DNA from: Bradyrhizobium lupini
GTDB taxonomy: Bacteria; Pseudomonadota; Alphaproteobacteria; Rhizobiales; Xanthobacteraceae
Assembly: GCF_040939785.1 (NCBI RefSeq)
Contig: NZ_CP162553.1
Coordinates: forward strand, 7,707,001 to 7,771,000
Direction: 5' to 3'
DNA: 64,000 nt
Shown here: piece by piece, positions 27,259 through 36,649 of the stretch
How the letters are laid out: every line of letters begins with the position of its first letter
Position numbering within the stretch: the first letter of the stretch is position 1
The notes under the pieces: model-generated
Databases searched by the model: none
What the model was told of the DNA's origin: nothing
The model's input: the letters and a program-made list of their open reading frames with translations, nothing else
Translations under genes and position numbers: made by a program

Positions 27259-29040
27259 ATGAAACTCGACACCGTCTCAGTCGACTTTACCGACGACCAG
27301 AAACGCTACCTTGAAGGCTTCACGACCGGTCTGCAGATCAGTCGCGTCGGTCGCGGTCTCGGCGGCGGCGCCGGCAAGGCGAACGCCGAGCCGACCGGTC
27401 CCGATGCCGTGCACATCAAGGCGCAGGACAAGGTGATCGCCGCGGGCAAGAAGCTCGCCGACCAGGAGAAGGTCAAGCGCGACGAGCATCCCTTCGATGC
27501 CTATCCGCGTCTCCGCCAGCAGGCGCTCGATAATACGCCGCCAAGCCCGGCGGACAATTTCCGCTGGCGCTATTACGGCATCTTCTACGTCGCGCCGACG
27601 CAGGACTCCTACATGTGCCGTCTGCGCATTCCGAACGGCATCATGAAGCACTGGCAACTGTCCGGCCTTGCCGACCTCGCCGATGAAACCTGCGGGCCCT
27701 ACAGCCACGTCACGACGCGTGCCAATCTCCAGCTTCGCGAGATCCCGCCGAAGAACGCCGTGAAGCTGATCGAGGGCATACAGGATCTCGGGCTGTGCTC
27801 GCGCGGCTCCGGCGCCGACAACATCCGCAACGTGACGGGAACGCCGACGGCGGGAATCGATCCGCAGGAGCTGATCGACACGCGGCCTTATGCGCGTGAG
27901 TGGCATTATCACATCCTGAACGATCGCTCGTTGTATGGCTTGCCGCGCAAGTTCAACGTCGCCTTCGACGGCGCCGGCAAGATCGCGGTGCTCGAGGAGA
28001 CCAACGACATCGCCTTCACGGCGTATGAGGTGAAGGATGGGTTCGGCGTCGAACCCGGGATCTGGTTCCGCCTCGGCCTCGGCGGCATCACCGGCCACAA
28101 GGACTTTGCGAAATATTCCGGCATCGTCGTCAAGCCTGAAGACGCTACCGCCGTTGCCGACGCCATCGTGCGCGTCTTCATCGAGCACGGCGACCGCACC
28201 AACCGCAACAAGGCGCGGTTGAAATACGTGCTCGACGCCATGGGCCATGACGGCTTTCTCAAGCTGGTCGAAGAGCGGCTGAAGACGCCGTTCACGCGCG
28301 TGACGGAAGAGGCGTTTGCGCCGCGGCCGGCCGCGGATCGCATGGCGCATATCGGCGTGCACAAGCAGAAGCAGGACGGCTTGAACTGGATCGGCGTGTC
28401 GCTGACGCTCGGCAAGATCAGCTGCGATCAGATGCGGGGTCTCGCCAAGGTGGCGCTGGACCTCGGTGACGGCGAGATCCGTCTGACCGTCTGGCAGAAC
28501 CTGCTGATATCAGGGGTGCGTGACGAGAATGTCGAGCTTGCCGTTGCGGCGATCAAGCAGATCGGGCTCGCGGCCGAGGCCTCGCACATCCGCGCCGGCC
28601 TGATCGCCTGCACCGGCAATGCCGGTTGCCGCTTTGCCGCCTCCAACACCAAGCGTCACGCCGCCGAGATCGGCGAATGGTGCGAGCCGCGCGTCGAGAT
28701 GGACAAGCCGGTCAACATCCACGTCACCGGCTGCCACCATTCCTGTGCCCAGCACTACATCAGCGACATCGGTCTGATCGGGGCGCGCGTGCCTGTCAAC
28801 GAGGAGGACACGGTGGAGGGCTATCATCTCTTCACCGGCGGCGGGTTCGGTCCTGACGCCGACGTCGGTCAGGAGGTCTATCACGACCTCAAGGCCGAGG
28901 ACGCGCCGAAGACGGTCGAAGGGCTGCTCAAGGCCTATATCGCCCATCGCTCGTCTCCTGACGAAACCTTCCTGTCCTTTGCGCGCCGCCACGACGGCGA
29001 GACGCTGCGCAAGCTTGCCGATGCCGAGGTGTCCTCATGA
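27259..29040 (+). CDS. nirA: Assimilatory nitrite reductase, siroheme/4Fe-4S (NirA type)
   Basis: A 593-residue nitrite/sulfite reductase with the two-fold ferredoxin-like architecture. The four cluster-ligand cysteines are visible as CTGNAGC near residue 450 and TGCHHSC near residue 490. It reduces nitrite to ammonium in six one-electron steps. The start at 27259 (MKLDTVSVDF) is chosen because homologous N-termini begin about here; the open frame continues upstream through the leader. It overlaps the flavoprotein gene by four bases. Assignment to nitrite rather than sulfite rests on the nasTS context. Confidence 0.9.
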   Translation: MKLDTVSVDFTDDQKRYLEGFTTGLQISRVGRGLGGGAGKANAEPTGPDAVHIKAQDKVIAAGKKLADQEKVKRDEHPFDAYPRLRQQALDNTPPSPADNFRWRYYGIFYVAPTQDSYMCRLRIPNGIMKHWQLSGLADLADETCGPYSHVTTRANLQLREIPPKNAVKLIEGIQDLGLCSRGSGADNIRNVTGTPTAGIDPQELIDTRPYAREWHYHILNDRSLYGLPRKFNVAFDGAGKIAVLEETNDIAFTAYEVKDGFGVEPGIWFRLGLGGITGHKDFAKYSGIVVKPEDATAVADAIVRVFIEHGDRTNRNKARLKYVLDAMGHDGFLKLVEERLKTPFTRVTEEAFAPRPAADRMAHIGVHKQKQDGLNWIGVSLTLGKISCDQMRGLAKVALDLGDGEIRLTVWQNLLISGVRDENVELAVAAIKQIGLAAEASHIRAGLIACTGNAGCRFAASNTKRHAAEIGEWCEPRVEMDKPVNIHVTGCHHSCAQHYISDIGLIGARVPVNEEDTVEGYHLFTGGGFGPDADVGQEVYHDLKAEDAPKTVEGLLKAYIAHRSSPDETFLSFARRHDGETLRKLADAEVSS

Positions 29041-30644
29041 ACCAGATCAGCCCTCCACCCAAACTCGACATTATTCCCACGAGCGCCCCGTTCTCCGACG
29101 CGCAACGCTCCTGGCTGAACGGCTTCTTTGCCGGGCTGCTGTCGCCTGAGGCGGCCACGCCGCTGTCGGCGGAGCAGGGCGCCGCGGTCATGCAGGCTGG
29201 TGACGGTGACGACGGTGAAGCGCCGTGGCACGACCAGACCATGCCGATCGCCGATCGGATGAAGCTCGCCGAAGGCCGTCCCGTGCGGCGCAAGATGATG
29301 GCGGCGATGGCGCAGCAGGATTGCGGGCAGTGCGGCTACAATTGCCACGACTATTCGGAGGCGATCGCGAGCCGCAGTGAAGCGCGCCTCAACCTCTGCG
29401 TCCCCGGTGGCAAGGAAACCGCACGGATGCTGAAGTCGTTGCACGAAGAGCTGGACAAGGCGCCGGCGGCAAAGCCGGCTGACAAGCAAGACGCGGTGGC
29501 GGCCCCCGCCGTGACCGTGACGATCGCCGAGCCCGGCCGCTCGCGGGACAACCCCGTTGCGGCGACCTTCCTGTCGCGCCGTCTTCTCAACAAGGGAAAG
29601 TCCGAGAAGGAAACCTATCACGTCGAGTTCGATCTCTCCGAGAGCAAACTCGACTACGTCGTCGGTGACAGTTTTGGCGTGTTCGCGCGGAACGAGCTCG
29701 GCCTCGTCGACCAGGTCATCGCGTTGCTCGGTGCCTCCCACACCACGAAGGTCAACGGCAAGACGCTGCGCGAGGTGCTGATCGACGACGTCTCGTTGTC
29801 GCCGGCGCCCGACACGCTATTCGAACTGCTCTCCTTCATCACCGGCGGCGCGCAGCGCGAGAAGGCGCGGGCGCTGGCACAGGGCGAGGATCCCGATGGC
29901 GATGCCGCAACGCTCGACGTCATGGCGGCGCTGCAGAAGTTCTCGGGCACGCGGCCGCATCCCGAAGCCTTCGTGGAGGCGCTCGAGCCGCTGCAGCCGC
30001 GGCTCTATTCGATCTCGTCCTCGCACAATGCGACGCCTGGAAAGCTGTCGCTGACGGTCGATTCCGTGCGCTACGTGATCGGCAAACGCAAGCGCATCGG
30101 CGTTGCCTCGACCTTCCTCGGCGAGCGCATCGCTGAGGGCGAGAAGCTCAAGGTCTATGTGCAGAAGGCGCACAATTTCGGCCTGCCGCAGGATCCGAAG
30201 ACGCCGATCATCATGATCGGCCCCGGCACCGGCATTGCGCCGTTCCGCGCCTTCCTGTTCGACCGCAAGGCGACCGGTGCGCCTGGCAAGAACTGGCTGT
30301 TCTTCGGCCATCAGCGCAGCGATTGCGACTTCTTCTACCAGGAGGAGCTCAACGCGATGAAGACCTCGGGCCTGCTCACGCGTATGTCGCTGGCCTGGTC
30401 GCGCGACGGCGAGAAGAAGTTCTATGTGCAGGACCGCATGCGCGAGGTCGGCCGCGAGGTGTGGACGTGGCTCGCCGAGGGGGCGCATTTCTACATCTGC
30501 GGCGATGCCAAACGCATGGCCAAGGACGTCGAGCGTGCACTGGTCGATATCGTCGCCCAATTCGGGGCGCGTTCGACCGACGAAGCCGTCAGTTTTGTCG
30601 CAGAACTCAAGAAGACGGGCCGCTTCCAGGCTGACGTCTACTAG
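29037..30644 (+). CDS. NADPH-dependent flavoprotein reductase with RnfB-like 4Fe-4S domain (NirA partner)
   Basis: A 535-residue electron-transfer protein. An Fe-S motif near residue 100 reads CGQCGYNCHDYSEAI, with a fourth cysteine in LNLCVPGG, like the RnfB-type FeS domain. The sulfite-reductase-flavoprotein part follows: FAD motif RLYSISSSHN, VASTFLGERI, nucleotide motif GPGTGIAPFRAFLF, and FFGHQRSDCDFFYQEEL. There is no FMN flavodoxin domain, so electrons probably run NADPH-FAD-4Fe4S to NirA. It overlaps nirA by four bases. Confidence 0.88.
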   Translation: MNQISPPPKLDIIPTSAPFSDAQRSWLNGFFAGLLSPEAATPLSAEQGAAVMQAGDGDDGEAPWHDQTMPIADRMKLAEGRPVRRKMMAAMAQQDCGQCGYNCHDYSEAIASRSEARLNLCVPGGKETARMLKSLHEELDKAPAAKPADKQDAVAAPAVTVTIAEPGRSRDNPVAATFLSRRLLNKGKSEKETYHVEFDLSESKLDYVVGDSFGVFARNELGLVDQVIALLGASHTTKVNGKTLREVLIDDVSLSPAPDTLFELLSFITGGAQREKARALAQGEDPDGDAATLDVMAALQKFSGTRPHPEAFVEALEPLQPRLYSISSSHNATPGKLSLTVDSVRYVIGKRKRIGVASTFLGERIAEGEKLKVYVQKAHNFGLPQDPKTPIIMIGPGTGIAPFRAFLFDRKATGAPGKNWLFFGHQRSDCDFFYQEELNAMKTSGLLTRMSLAWSRDGEKKFYVQDRMREVGREVWTWLAEGAHFYICGDAKRMAKDVERALVDIVAQFGARSTDEAVSFVAELKKTGRFQADVY

Positions 30645-30660
30645 ATGTCATCCCACGGTC

Positions 30661-30688
30661 ATCCGAGCCGGTTCCAACTGGCTCGGAT
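30661..30688 (+). terminator. hairpin after the nirA operon
   Basis: ATCCGAGCC pairs perfectly with GGCTCGGAT around a ten-base loop, 16 bases after the flavoprotein stop. Only TT follows, so termination may be weak. Confidence 0.5.
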
Positions 30689-30737
30689 TTGAGCGAATAA
30701 GATTCTCGGAAGTGGCGGGCGAGGAGAATTTGCTCCT

Positions 30738-30769
30738 GCGATGCGGGGTTTTCAGAGAACCCGCATCGC
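30738..30769. repeat. perfect 10-base inverted repeat
   Basis: GCGATGCGGG and CCCGCATCGC flank a 12-base loop containing GTTTTCAGAGAA. It lies between the nirA operon and a small membrane-protein gene. It could stabilise the upstream mRNA or be part of a dispersed repeat. Confidence 0.5.
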
Positions 30770-30844
30770 TATTTCCGCCGGTCTCTTGCCCGCCACCCCG
30801 GTTGATCCTTCATAATCGTCCGAATGGGGCGTTGGAGATCGACC

Positions 30845-30997
30845 ATGCGCGAACTATCGGCGGAAGCCAGGCTGCACTTCTACGCGCGCTCGCTCTCGCG
30901 GCGGACCGGTGCGAGCGTGCATCATGCCGCAATGTACAGCGCCTTCGCCGTCATCGCCGCGATCGTGTTCGGCACGCTGTCGGTACACCCGTTCTGA
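30845..30997 (+). CDS. Small membrane protein, 50 residues
   Basis: A short ORF with GGAG seven bases upstream. The N-terminal half is basic (LHFYARSLSRRTGASVHH), followed by one hydrophobic helix (AAMYSAFAVIAAIVFGTLSV). Topology suggests an inner-membrane anchor with cytoplasmic N-terminus. Its stop codon abuts the convergent pxpA stop. Function unknown. Confidence 0.6.
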   Translation: MRELSAEARLHFYARSLSRRTGASVHHAAMYSAFAVIAAIVFGTLSVHPF

Positions 30998-31768
30998 TCA
31001 CGCTCCGCGCTTGAACGGCGCGACCTCGATCCCTGCATCCTTCAAAGCCTGCCGCAGACCGCGCGCGATGTCGACGGCGCCCGGCGTATCGCCGTGGATG
31101 CAGACCGTGTCGGTGCGCATCTTGATGACCTTGCCGGTGACCGAGACCACCGCGCCGTCCTGCACCATGCGCACCACGCGGTCGGCGATGGCCTTGGCGT
31201 CATGCAGCACTGCACCGGGCTTCTTGCGCGAGACGAGATTGCCGTCGTCCTCATAGGCGCGGTCGGCGAACACCTCGTGCACCATCGGCAGATTGGCGGC
31301 TTCGCCGGCCTTCACCAGCTTGGAATTGGCGAGCACGACGAAAATCAGGCTCGGGTCGACCGCCTTGATGCCGGCGGCGATCGCCTTCGCCGTCATGTCG
31401 TCCTCGCAGGCGACGTTGGAGAGCGCGCCATGCGCCTTCACATGCGTTACCTTGTGGCCGGCCGCGGTCGCGATCGCCTGCAGCGCGCCGATCTGGTAGG
31501 CGACGAGGTTCTCGATCTCGGAGGCCTTCAGGCCCGCGATCGGATGGCGGCCGAAGCCGTGCAGGTCGCGATAGCCAGGATGCGCGCCGACCGAGACGCC
31601 GCGCGCCTTCGCCAGCTCGACCGTTCGGCGCATGATGTCGGGGTCGCCCGCGTGGAAGCCGCAGGCGACGTTGACCGAGCTCGCCAGCTCGATCATGGCG
31701 GCATCATTGCCCATCTCCCAAGCGCCAAAACCTTCGCCGAGATCGCAATTCAGATCGATCGTCTTCAT
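30998..31768 (-). CDS. pxpA: 5-oxoprolinase subunit PxpA (LamB/YcsF family)
   Basis: A 256-residue protein. Family signatures are [19 protein letters not shown] at the N-terminus, [30 protein letters not shown] and the late [17 protein letters not shown]. PxpA, PxpB and PxpC together open 5-oxoproline with ATP to give glutamate, removing a spontaneous damage product of glutamine. It is the last gene of the pxpB-pxpC-pxpA set, 32 bases after pxpC. Confidence 0.93.
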   Translation of the reverse strand: MKTIDLNCDLGEGFGAWEMGNDAAMIELASSVNVACGFHAGDPDIMRRTVELAKARGVSVGAHPGYRDLHGFGRHPIAGLKASEIENLVAYQIGALQAIATAAGHKVTHVKAHGALSNVACEDDMTAKAIAAGIKAVDPSLIFVVLANSKLVKAGEAANLPMVHEVFADRAYEDDGNLVSRKKPGAVLHDAKAIADRVVRMVQDGAVVSVTGKVIKMRTDTVCIHGDTPGAVDIARGLRQALKDAGIEVAPFKRGA

Positions 31769-31800
31769 GGGTTGCTCTCCGTCTCTGGTCGTCTTGTCGT

Positions 31801-32838
31801 TTACGGCTCGGCCGCGACCTGCCAGGTCCCGGCGTCGACGGCACTGACAGCATAGCCCGCGACGTTGGCATCGCTGAGCGCTTCGATGTTGAGCGCCACG
31901 GTGTCGGCAGAACGCAGGCGATCGGGCAGGTTGCGGATCAGCTGCGCAAATTTCTTCGCCTCGTCCTGCGCCTCGGCCATGCTGACCGCCTTGAAGCGGA
32001 ACGCCGTTCCCGCTGAGGTCTGCGCGAGACGGCCGACGTCGGCCGTGATCACGGTCGCGATCTTCGGGTAGCCGCCGGAGGTGCCGCGATCCATCATCAG
32101 CGCGATCGGCGCGCCGTTGCCGGGCACCTGGATGCTGCCGTTGACCGTGCCGTCGGAGACGATGTTGTGGCCGTGCAGATGCTTGATCGCGGGACCTTCC
32201 AGCCGGTAGCCCATGCGATCGGAGGTCGCCGAGATCTTCCACTCGCTGTCGAGGAACAGCGCCTTTTTGGCGTCGTCGAACTCGTCGTCCTGCGGACCCA
32301 GCAGGACGCGGATCGGACCGCTCGACGGCTTCGGGAGTTCGATGCGCTGTTCCGGTGCACCGCTTGCGGCATCGACGCTGAATTCGTCGTCGGCCTGCAG
32401 CGGGCGCGGGTAGGGGCTGCCGAGACCGGCACGGGCGTTGACTGCGAGACTGCCGAACACCGGCTCGCCCTTGATCCCGCCTTCGATCGCCAGATAGGTG
32501 AACGCACCGCCGCGAGCAAAACCCAGCGTCAGCGTCTCGCCGTCTTTCAACGTCACCGATGTGTCCGTGGCGACCGGACTGCCGGCGATGTCCGCATTGC
32601 GCGGCGCGCCTGAGATCGCGACGCGCACGGCACCGTCGCGCGCGGTGAACGCGGCGCCGAACGGGCCGACCTCGACAGCGGCTGCGAACGGTTCGTTGCC
32701 GACAAGCGTGTTCGCCGCCGCGAGCGACAGGCGGTCCATCGCTCCGCTGACCGTCAGGCCATAGCGTTGCGCGCCATGGCGTCCGCCGTCCTGGACCGAG
32801 CTTGCCGGCCCGATGCTGGCGATCACGAGCCGGCTCAT
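31801..32838 (-). CDS. pxpC: 5-oxoprolinase subunit PxpC (KipA / carboxyltransferase domain family)
   Basis: A 345-residue protein of the biotin-dependent carboxyltransferase (AHS2) family. It opens with [24 protein letters not shown] and later shows [14 protein letters not shown] and [21 protein letters not shown], which are family hallmarks. The start at 32838 overlaps the pxpB stop by four bases, implying coupling of the two subunits, which form a complex. Confidence 0.93.
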   Translation of the reverse strand: MSRLVIASIGPASSVQDGGRHGAQRYGLTVSGAMDRLSLAAANTLVGNEPFAAAVEVGPFGAAFTARDGAVRVAISGAPRNADIAGSPVATDTSVTLKDGETLTLGFARGGAFTYLAIEGGIKGEPVFGSLAVNARAGLGSPYPRPLQADDEFSVDAASGAPEQRIELPKPSSGPIRVLLGPQDDEFDDAKKALFLDSEWKISATSDRMGYRLEGPAIKHLHGHNIVSDGTVNGSIQVPGNGAPIALMMDRGTSGGYPKIATVITADVGRLAQTSAGTAFRFKAVSMAEAQDEAKKFAQLIRNLPDRLRSADTVALNIEALSDANVAGYAVSAVDAGTWQVAAEP

Positions 32839-33566
32839 GCCACCACCTGCTCGGCAATGATCTCGCCGGCCTCGGCAGCGCGGTCCTGTTCCTCGAATGT
32901 CTTGTGGTCGATCGCGAAAAACGTCACGCGATCGCCGGGTTCGGTGAGGAAGGTCGGATTGCGGTGGAGCTGATAGGTCCGCACCGGCGTGCGGCCGAGC
33001 AGGTGCCAGCCGCTCGGGGCCGCCAGGCACTGGATTCCGGCCTGGATGCCGCCGATCGAGATCGTGCCGGCAGGCGTCAGCAGCCGTGGATTCTGCCGCC
33101 GCGACATCTGCAGGGATTTGTCGAGGCCGCTGAGATAGGACCAGCCCGGCGTGAAGCCGATCATGGCAACCTTGTAGTCGCCGGCGACGTGGCGCGCGAC
33201 GATGTCGTCGGGTGTGGTGTTCAGCGCCTTCGCGACGTCCTCGAGGTCGATGCCGTGCTCGCCGCCATAGGCGACGGGAATTCGCCATCGGCGGGCCTTG
33301 GTGGCCGGCGGCAGCGGCTGGCTGGCGAGCGCGAGCAGCTTTTCGCCAAGTTCATCAAAGCCGATCTTGCCGGGATCGTAATGCACCAGCAGCGAGCGAT
33401 AGGTCGGCACGGACTCGGTGATGCCATCGATCGGACTCGCAGCGAGCGCCTTGTCGAGCGCCAGCACGCGCTGGTTGGCGTCGTCGTCGATGGTACGGCT
33501 GAACTCGACCGTGACGGCGCTGTCGCCACTGGGCAGCAGGCGGGGCGGGGGAAGCGTCGCGGACAT
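32835..33566 (-). CDS. pxpB: 5-oxoprolinase subunit PxpB (KipI family)
   Basis: A 243-residue AHS1-domain protein. Conserved blocks are [14 protein letters not shown] near the start, [44 protein letters not shown] and [16 protein letters not shown]. Start chosen at MSATLPPP; the frame continues about 30 codons upstream without a good site. First gene of the operon, divergent from the RraA-like gene across about 250 bases. Confidence 0.93.
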   Translation of the reverse strand: MSATLPPPRLLPSGDSAVTVEFSRTIDDDANQRVLALDKALAASPIDGITESVPTYRSLLVHYDPGKIGFDELGEKLLALASQPLPPATKARRWRIPVAYGGEHGIDLEDVAKALNTTPDDIVARHVAGDYKVAMIGFTPGWSYLSGLDKSLQMSRRQNPRLLTPAGTISIGGIQAGIQCLAAPSGWHLLGRTPVRTYQLHRNPTFLTEPGDRVTFFAIDHKTFEEQDRAAEAGEIIAEQVVA

Positions 33567-33813
33567 GGGCTGTCGAAATCGGGCTTCTGGAGATACGCGG
33601 GCTCGGCCTTGAGCTCCGCTTGTCCCTGCTTCGCGTAAATGCGCCCGCAAGTCCAATAAATTAATGCAGGGGGAGGCGATAAACCCTTGTTATCGCGACG
33701 CATAACTGCGCTGCGGCCCTGCATGATTGGTATCCTATTGGCCCTTGACGCAAGGCCCGCACCCCGCAAGATGCGCGCGTTCTTTCCCGCCCATCCGGAG
33801 CTCGTCTGTTTCC

Positions 33814-34512
33814 ATGTCGCTGTCCCCCGAAGCCCGCAAGACCCTCGCCGGCATCACCACTGCCACCATCACCACGGTCCTGCTGAAGAAGGGCCTGCGC
33901 AACATCTGGATGCGCGGCGCGCGTCCGCTGCGTCCGGGTCTGCCGCGCCTGGTGGGACCGGCCTTCACGCTGCGCTTCGTGCCGGCGCGGGAGGATCTGG
34001 CGACGCCGGAGTCATGGTCGTCGCCGATCTCGACCCGCACCGCGATCGAGGCAATGCCGGAGGGCTGCATCGCCGTGGTCGACGCCATGGGCATCACCGA
34101 CGCCGGCATCTTTGGCGACATCCTATGCGCGCGCATGATGAAGCGCGGCGTCACCGCACTCGTCACCGACGGTGTCGTGCGTGACGTCGAGGGCGTGCTC
34201 GGCACCAACCTGCCGGTCTGGTGCGACGGCTATGCCGCGCCGCCGTCAGTCGCCGGTCTGACCTTCGTCGGCTGGGGCGAGCCGATCGGCTGCGGCGGCG
34301 TTGCGGTGTTCCCGAACGACATCGTTGTTGCCGACCAGGACGGCTGCGTGCTGATCCCGCAGGCGATGCTCGAACAAGTGCTCAACGAGGGTGTCGAGCA
34401 GGAGCGGATGGAAGCTTGGATCGTCAACGAGGTGAACAATGGCGCGGTGCTCCCGGGCCTCTATCCCATGAACGCCGAGACCAAGGCGCGCTACGCAGCA
34501 AGCAAGAAGTAA
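33814..34512 (+). CDS. RraA-like protein (4-hydroxy-4-methyl-2-oxoglutarate aldolase family)
   Basis: A 232-residue protein of the RraA/HMG aldolase fold. Typical motifs are VGPAFTLRFVPA, AVVDAMGITDAGIFGDILC, RGVTALVTDGVVRDVEG with the conserved GxxRD-type arginine and aspartate, and PNDIVVADQDGCVLIP. Members may be aldolases, oxaloacetate decarboxylases or RNase E inhibitors; the long form with a C-terminal extension found here is more often metabolic. Followed by a cupin gene 25 bases later. Confidence 0.85.
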   Translation: MSLSPEARKTLAGITTATITTVLLKKGLRNIWMRGARPLRPGLPRLVGPAFTLRFVPAREDLATPESWSSPISTRTAIEAMPEGCIAVVDAMGITDAGIFGDILCARMMKRGVTALVTDGVVRDVEGVLGTNLPVWCDGYAAPPSVAGLTFVGWGEPIGCGGVAVFPNDIVVADQDGCVLIPQAMLEQVLNEGVEQERMEAWIVNEVNNGAVLPGLYPMNAETKARYAASKK

Positions 34513-34537
34513 TCGGGAAAGAAGCGAGGTAATCCCA

Positions 34538-34942
34538 ATGGAGATCACTGTTGCAGGCACGCGGCTGACCCGCCGCGCGCCCAAGGAAAATTTCACCGGC
34601 ACCGTCTGGCAGGACCCGGTGATCATGGCGCCCGCGCCGGCACGGCTGAACTGCTCGCGTGTCTCGTTCGAGCCTGGCGCACGCACCAACTGGCATCATC
34701 ATCCGCTCGGGCAGACCCTCTACGTCATCTCCGGTGTCGGCCGCGTTCAGACCAAAGGCGGGCCCGTCAGGGAGATCCGTCCCGGCGACACCGTCTGGAT
34801 TCCGCCGGGTGAGGTGCACTGGCACGGCGGATCGCCGACCAACGGCATGTGCCATATCGCCATGCAAGAAGCGCTCGACGGCGTCTACTCGACGTGGCTG
34901 GAGCCGGTGAGCGACGCGGAGTATGGGGCCGCGTTGGGCTAG
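34538..34942 (+). CDS. Small cupin-domain protein
   Basis: A 134-residue single cupin. Metal-binding motif 1 reads GARTNWHHHPLGQTLYVISG and motif 2 PGDTVWIPPGEVHWHG, so the usual His3/Glu-type site is largely present. The profile resembles cupins of the carboxymuconolactone-decarboxylase associated group (ARLNCSRVSFEPGARTNWH). AGCGAGG lies before the ATG. It probably works in the same pathway as the preceding RraA-like protein. Confidence 0.88.
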   Translation: MEITVAGTRLTRRAPKENFTGTVWQDPVIMAPAPARLNCSRVSFEPGARTNWHHHPLGQTLYVISGVGRVQTKGGPVREIRPGDTVWIPPGEVHWHGGSPTNGMCHIAMQEALDGVYSTWLEPVSDAEYGAALG

Positions 34943-34946
34943 CTCT

Positions 34947-35080
34947 CGTGCCCCGGACAAGACGCATCGCCCCGCGGCGATGCGTCGCCGATCCGGGGCC
35001 CAAAACTTTTGACGGCATCAGGACTGCTGAGTCCCGGCTCTGCGCAGCAACGCTTCTCGTCGCTGCTTGTCCGGGGCACG
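34947..35080. repeat. intergenic inverted repeat with 15-base perfect outer arms
   Basis: CGTGCCCCGGACAAG at 34947-34961 matches the reverse complement of 35066-35080. An inner hairpin pairs GACGCATCGCC with GGCGATGCGTC. The layout corresponds to a long dispersed palindromic element seen often between Bradyrhizobium genes. It fills the gap between two convergent genes. Confidence 0.75.
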
Positions 35081-35085
35081 ACACC

Positions 35086-35436
35086 TTACATCCGCTCGGC
35101 GGTCCACGTTCCCGTGCACATGCTGCCGCGCCACGTGCCGGAGCCGGAGGTGCCGCTGAGGCGGCCGAAGCCGACGGCGCGCTTGATGCCCGTGCTCAAG
35201 GTGACATTGATGCTGCCGGCATCCGCGACGCGGCCCGACGCCGTCACCATTGCGCTGCTCGAGGCGATCTGACCGTTGTTGATGCCGATGGCGACGGTCG
35301 AGCCGTTGCCGCAGGTCTCGCTCGATGACGAGATGCGGACATTCCATGCGCCGTCGAATGTGCTGGCGCTGGCCTGCGCGGCCGGCAACGCGATGACTAT
35401 GATTGTGGCGAAGAGAGCCTTGCGAAATCCGTTCAT
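35086..35436 (-). CDS. Small secreted hypothetical protein
   Basis: A 116-residue exported protein. The signal peptide covers about residues 1-24 (LFATIIVIALPAAQASAS). The mature part begins TFDGAWNVRISSSSETC and ends in WRGSMCTGTWTAERM; two cysteines may form one disulphide. The pattern of short strands and Gly/Ser turns suggests a small lipocalin-like or sandwich fold. Function unknown. Confidence 0.75.
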   Translation of the reverse strand: MNGFRKALFATIIVIALPAAQASASTFDGAWNVRISSSSETCGNGSTVAIGINNGQIASSSAMVTASGRVADAGSINVTLSTGIKRAVGFGRLSGTSGSGTWRGSMCTGTWTAERM

Positions 35437-35564
35437 GACACGCCCCTAGGGTTGATCATGCGGGGATCGTGTCACGGACGCGGAACCGGCGATGTGAGGG
35501 CTGTCACGCGCGCGACGGGCTCTGTGATGTCGCGCACATCCCGGAAATCGAGGGGCAAAAGCAA

Positions 35565-35586
35565 AAGGGCCCGCATTGCGGGCCCT
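35565..35586 (-). terminator. rho-independent terminator after the DUF2147 gene
   Basis: GGGCCCGC and GCGGGCCC form a tight stem, followed on the minus strand by TTTTGCTTTTG. It lies 28 bases beyond the DUF2147 stop. Confidence 0.8.
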
Positions 35587-35613
35587 TTGTCTCGGTCAGA
35601 GTGTCGCGGGAAG

Positions 35614-36477
35614 TCAGTTCACCCGCGTCCAGGTCTGGCCGCCGCAGAACATGCCGCCGAAGGCGCAGCCCTGCACGCGCAGGCGATCGGTGCCCTTCAG
35701 CGCGATGGTTGAATCGTAGGTCGAGCCGGAGTTCGGATCGAGGATCCGGCCGGACCATTTTGGGTCCTTGTTCTGGTCCTTGCCGGGCTTCATATTGATC
35801 AGAACCTGCTCGCCATTCTGGTTCGATTTCGAATCGACCGAGTAGCCGCAGAGATTGCTGCCGCATTGCTCGATGCGGACCTTGCCTTCCTTCTCCTCGG
35901 TGAGCCAGACGCCGAGCGGTGAATTGAGGTCGCGCGTGGCCGCGGTTGCGGGAGCCGGCGGCGCGACGGCGGCCGACTGAACGGGAGCAGGCGCCGGGAC
36001 GGGAGGCGGAGATGGCGCCGGCGGCGCGACTGCGACCATCGGGGCAGCACTTGGGGTCGGCTGAGGCGGCGGCACAAGCGCCTCTTCGGCCGGAGCCTTG
36101 TTAGCCGTGGTGGCCGGAGGCGCTGGCGGGGCAGGAGGCGCCACGGCCACGGGGGCTTGGACGGGAGCTTGGACAGGGGCCTGCTCGGCCGCCGGCGGCG
36201 CCGTGACAGGTGTTGGGGCCGGCGCCGGATCGGCAGGCGGCTGCGGATCAGCCTTGGCCTGTTGCGGTGCCTGCGGGTCCGCTTTGGGAGCCCCCTTGGC
36301 ATCGTTCTTGGCTTTCTTCGCCTTGCCCTGGCCGGTGTTGTCGTAGACGCCGGGGATTTGCACCGTGCCGCGGTCGGGATCAATGCGGATGGTGCGCCCG
36401 CCATAGTCGAAGGTGTACTGCGCCTGCGCAGCGGTGCTCGCCAAAAGGAATGCGGCCGTGGCCAACAGCTTCCTCAT
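35614..36477 (-). CDS. DUF2147 family secreted protein with proline-rich linker
   Basis: A 287-residue exported protein. Signal peptide about residues 1-19 (LLATAAFLLASTAAQA). A long Pro/Ala linker with repeated PVQAPVQAPV covers roughly 60-175. The C-terminal DUF2147 domain contains PLGVWLTEEKEGKVRIEQC, LCGYSV, and WSGRILDPNSGSTYDSTI and ends GGQTWTRVN. Four cysteines are present. DUF2147 proteins are periplasmic lipocalin-like proteins of unknown role. Confidence 0.85.
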   Translation of the reverse strand: MRKLLATAAFLLASTAAQAQYTFDYGGRTIRIDPDRGTVQIPGVYDNTGQGKAKKAKNDAKGAPKADPQAPQQAKADPQPPADPAPAPTPVTAPPAAEQAPVQAPVQAPVAVAPPAPPAPPATTANKAPAEEALVPPPQPTPSAAPMVAVAPPAPSPPPVPAPAPVQSAAVAPPAPATAATRDLNSPLGVWLTEEKEGKVRIEQCGSNLCGYSVDSKSNQNGEQVLINMKPGKDQNKDPKWSGRILDPNSGSTYDSTIALKGTDRLRVQGCAFGGMFCGGQTWTRVN

Positions 36478-36649
36478 TTCGCATCTCCTGAAACAGGTGG
36501 TCCCCGCACCGACGCTTACGCCCCGGTTCGATCGCAAAAAGTGATCTAGATCACTGTCACCGTATGAGTCGTGGCTTCTGCGTTTCGGGTTCAATAACAC
36601 CGGAGCCGGTCCAAAGTTTGGCCGGCACAAGCGACAGGAGGACGCGGCC

